From a virus: a stretch of DNA of 22,497 nucleotides. Where the stretch lies: the IMG/VR virus record IMGVR_UViG_3300030450_000555, positions 1 to 22,497 of that record; one strand, written 5' to 3'. The translations under genes were made by a program, and so were the position numbers. The notes under the pieces are model-generated. The model saw only the letters and a program-made list of their open reading frames with translations. It was not told where the DNA came from and ran no database searches. Of this stretch, positions 21,670 through 22,497 are shown piece after piece (within the stretch, counting starts at the first letter, position 1; every line of letters begins with the position of its first letter).

Positions 21670-21917
21670 TTGATTCCAGATTTAGTATTCTTATTATCTA
21701 CTATACCGTTTTTATTGTTGTTGCCTTTTTTACCAATACTTAGGCCCAGAGAAGCAGTTGACGCACTGAAGATCGAGGCTATAAAAGTTGGATCAAAGTC
21801 CACAATTTTTTTACCGTCTGGAGGCTCGTAATATGAGAGAGATAACAGCGTTGCGCTCCAAATCAAAATGGAAATTTTAACAATAGTTTCAACTCTACTG
21901 TCTTTTTCTTCTTCCAT
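21666..21917 (-). CDS. small protein with two membrane helices (83 aa)
   Basis: The 83-residue protein has an acidic start (MEEEKDSRVE), a first helix (ETIVKISILIWSATLLSLSY, ~10-29), a loop with YEPPDGKKIVDFDP, a second hydrophobic segment (TFIASIFSASTASLGLSIG, ~44-62) and an Asn/Lys-rich tail. It is the first gene of the minus operon and ends in an ATGA overlap. Size and two-helix hairpin resemble class II holins, but no charged-tail pattern decides this. Similar proteins with 'YE.P......DP.FIA..FSA..AS.G' occur in cyanophages as I recall. A membrane role in the exported-protein module is the safest reading. Confidence 0.7.
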   Translation of the reverse strand: MEEEKDSRVETIVKISILIWSATLLSLSYYEPPDGKKIVDFDPTFIASIFSASTASLGLSIGKKGNNNKNGIVDNKNTKSGIK

Positions 21918-21946
21918 AAAATTAAGGTTTCTTGTTTAATACTGGC

Positions 21947-21975
21947 ATTTTAGCTATGTTTGGAAAAACAAACAA
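21947..21975 (-). promoter_or_regulatory. possible promoter of the minus-strand operon
   Basis: On the minus strand TTGTTT (21975-21970) and TAAAAT (21952-21947) are separated by 17 bp; the -10 matches five of six consensus bases and the -35 three. Transcription would start near 21940, about 23 nt before ATG 21917. It lies inside the start of the divergent gene. Confidence 0.35.
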
Positions 21976-22141
21976 TTTAATGATTAGAATTATCAAGCCC
22001 ATTTTAAAATTTTTCGTAAAGAGTAATGCAGTTAAATCTTTGGTGATTTCACTTTTGGAGGACTACAGCGCATCTACAGAAACAGAAATTGATGATGAGA
22101 TTGTGAAACTGGTGAAAGAAAAATTATGGCCTACTTTATGA
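21956..22141 (+). CDS. small unrecognised protein, divergent from the minus operon (61 aa)
   Basis: From ATG 21956 the protein has 61 residues, MFGKTNNLMIRIIKPILKFF, then VKSNAVKSLVISLLEDYSAS and an acidic-to-basic end (TEIDDEIVKLVKEKLW). TTG 21932 is an alternative start adding eight residues. It begins with an amphipathic basic-hydrophobic helix that could lie on a membrane, followed by a second helix. No family is recognised. The stop overlaps the start of the next gene (ATGA), which supports coupling and a shared function. No clear ribosome binding site is visible before either start. Confidence 0.55.
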   Translation: MFGKTNNLMIRIIKPILKFFVKSNAVKSLVISLLEDYSASTETEIDDEIVKLVKEKLWPTL

Positions 22142-22422
22142 AAAATATTATTGATACATTAACCAGCAGCTACAGCCTTGAGGGTGAGTTCGAGGTGCAA
22201 AAGTCCATTCAGTTCATACAGAACATGGAAGATATTGAACTGCTTAAGCCCTATGCCATAAAGCTTTTACAGACAAATGCAAAACAAGCCCATTTTGTAA
22301 GTAGTGCCATAGAATTTATTGCTCATCAACAAGCTTATGTTGTAAGGCTAGAAAGCAAAGTACGCAAGAAAAAAGCGACCTTCTGGGATCGCTTTAGATA
22401 TATAATGTTTGGGAAGAAGTAG
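22138..22422 (+). CDS. conserved cyanophage-type helical protein (94 aa)
   Basis: I choose ATG 22138, which overlaps the upstream TGA (ATGA) and gives MKNIIDTLTSSYSLEGEFEV; ATG 22126 would add four residues. The protein is helical with FEVQKSIQFIQNMEDIELLK (about 18-37) and AHFVSSAIEFIAHQQAYVVR, then a very basic tail (LESKVRKKKATFWDRFR). I remember this pattern ('GEFEVQ..I..iQN.edi..Lk....L..qn.kQ..f......IA.QEa....LE..VRk') from many cyanophages, without a known role. The basic end might bind nucleic acid or membrane. Confidence that it is a gene is high, and that it is cyanophage-like is moderate. Confidence 0.75.
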   Translation: MKNIIDTLTSSYSLEGEFEVQKSIQFIQNMEDIELLKPYAIKLLQTNAKQAHFVSSAIEFIAHQQAYVVRLESKVRKKKATFWDRFRYIMFGKK

Positions 22423-22445
22423 AGGTCTTACAGACTGACTTGCTT

Positions 22446-22488
22446 ATATAAAGACGGAAACCTGTATCAGGGTTGACTCTCTTTATAT
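22446..22488. repeat. nested inverted repeat at the right end
   Basis: ATATAAAGA (22446-22454) and TCTTTATAT (22480-22488) are perfect 9-bp arms. Between them AACCTG (22459-22464) and CAGGGTT (22468-22474) can form an inner hairpin with a TAT loop and one bulged G. No T-run follows, so a plain terminator is unlikely. TTGACT at 22473 could be a -35 box whose -10 would fall past the window. Confidence 0.5.
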
Positions 22489-22497
22489 CCTCGAAGG

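Noticed and set aside
22415-22497. Possible tRNA near the right edge (GGTTGACTC resembles a T-arm)
   Set aside because: No consistent acceptor, D or anticodon stems can be drawn; the perfect 9-bp inverted repeat explains the structure better.

Overview
The window reads as the late structural region of a tailed, siphovirus-type phage of AT-rich DNA. The most likely host is a marine picocyanobacterium (Synechococcus/Prochlorococcus type). The siphovirus call rests on a lambda-like run of head, neck and tail genes: scaffold, HK97-fold capsid, connector, stopper, tail-completion, terminator, tail tube, frameshifted assembly chaperone, tape measure, and M, L, K, I and J homologues. The cyanophage call rests on tail-fibre families and a block of small exported proteins that I remember from cyanophage genomes, including T4-like cyanomyoviruses. 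I could not run a search to confirm that recollection. No bacterial housekeeping gene, integrase, tRNA or CRISPR array is visible.

Layout. Positions 1-560 hold the end of one gene and two small basic proteins. Positions 579-5038 hold scaffold, major capsid protein, a probable head-decoration protein and the head-tail joining genes. Positions 5068-9894 hold the tail tube, the G/GT chaperone pair (with a clear -1 frameshift signal), the tape measure and the tail-tip genes. Positions 9908-13594 encode the central tail-tip (J-like) protein. Positions 13624-19118 form an adsorption cassette: two fibres with self-cleaving S74 chaperone domains, a repeat fibre, a BppU-like protein, a short collagen-like protein and small accessory proteins. 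All of this is on the plus strand with overlapping or tightly spaced genes, so it looks like one long late operon.

From about 19150 the organisation changes. A sigma70-like promoter precedes two membrane-associated proteins (19208-20063), which end at a strong hairpin terminator. Facing them is a translationally coupled minus-strand operon (21917 to 20112) that encodes a two-helix membrane protein and three exported proteins, two of which look like tandem paralogues. A divergent pair of small plus-strand genes follows, and a structured non-coding end closes the window.

The head genes build the procapsid. The neck proteins close it and receive the tail, which is built on the J/I/L/M tip with the tape measure and GT chaperone. 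The fibres and accessory proteins then carry host recognition. The final envelope-directed module has no recognisable function; lysis, superinfection exclusion and envelope remodelling are all possible. The points most worth attention are that module, the start codons that two or three conserved-looking genes seem to lack, the frameshift signal, and the split between Shine-Dalgarno and U-rich leaderless-like start contexts.
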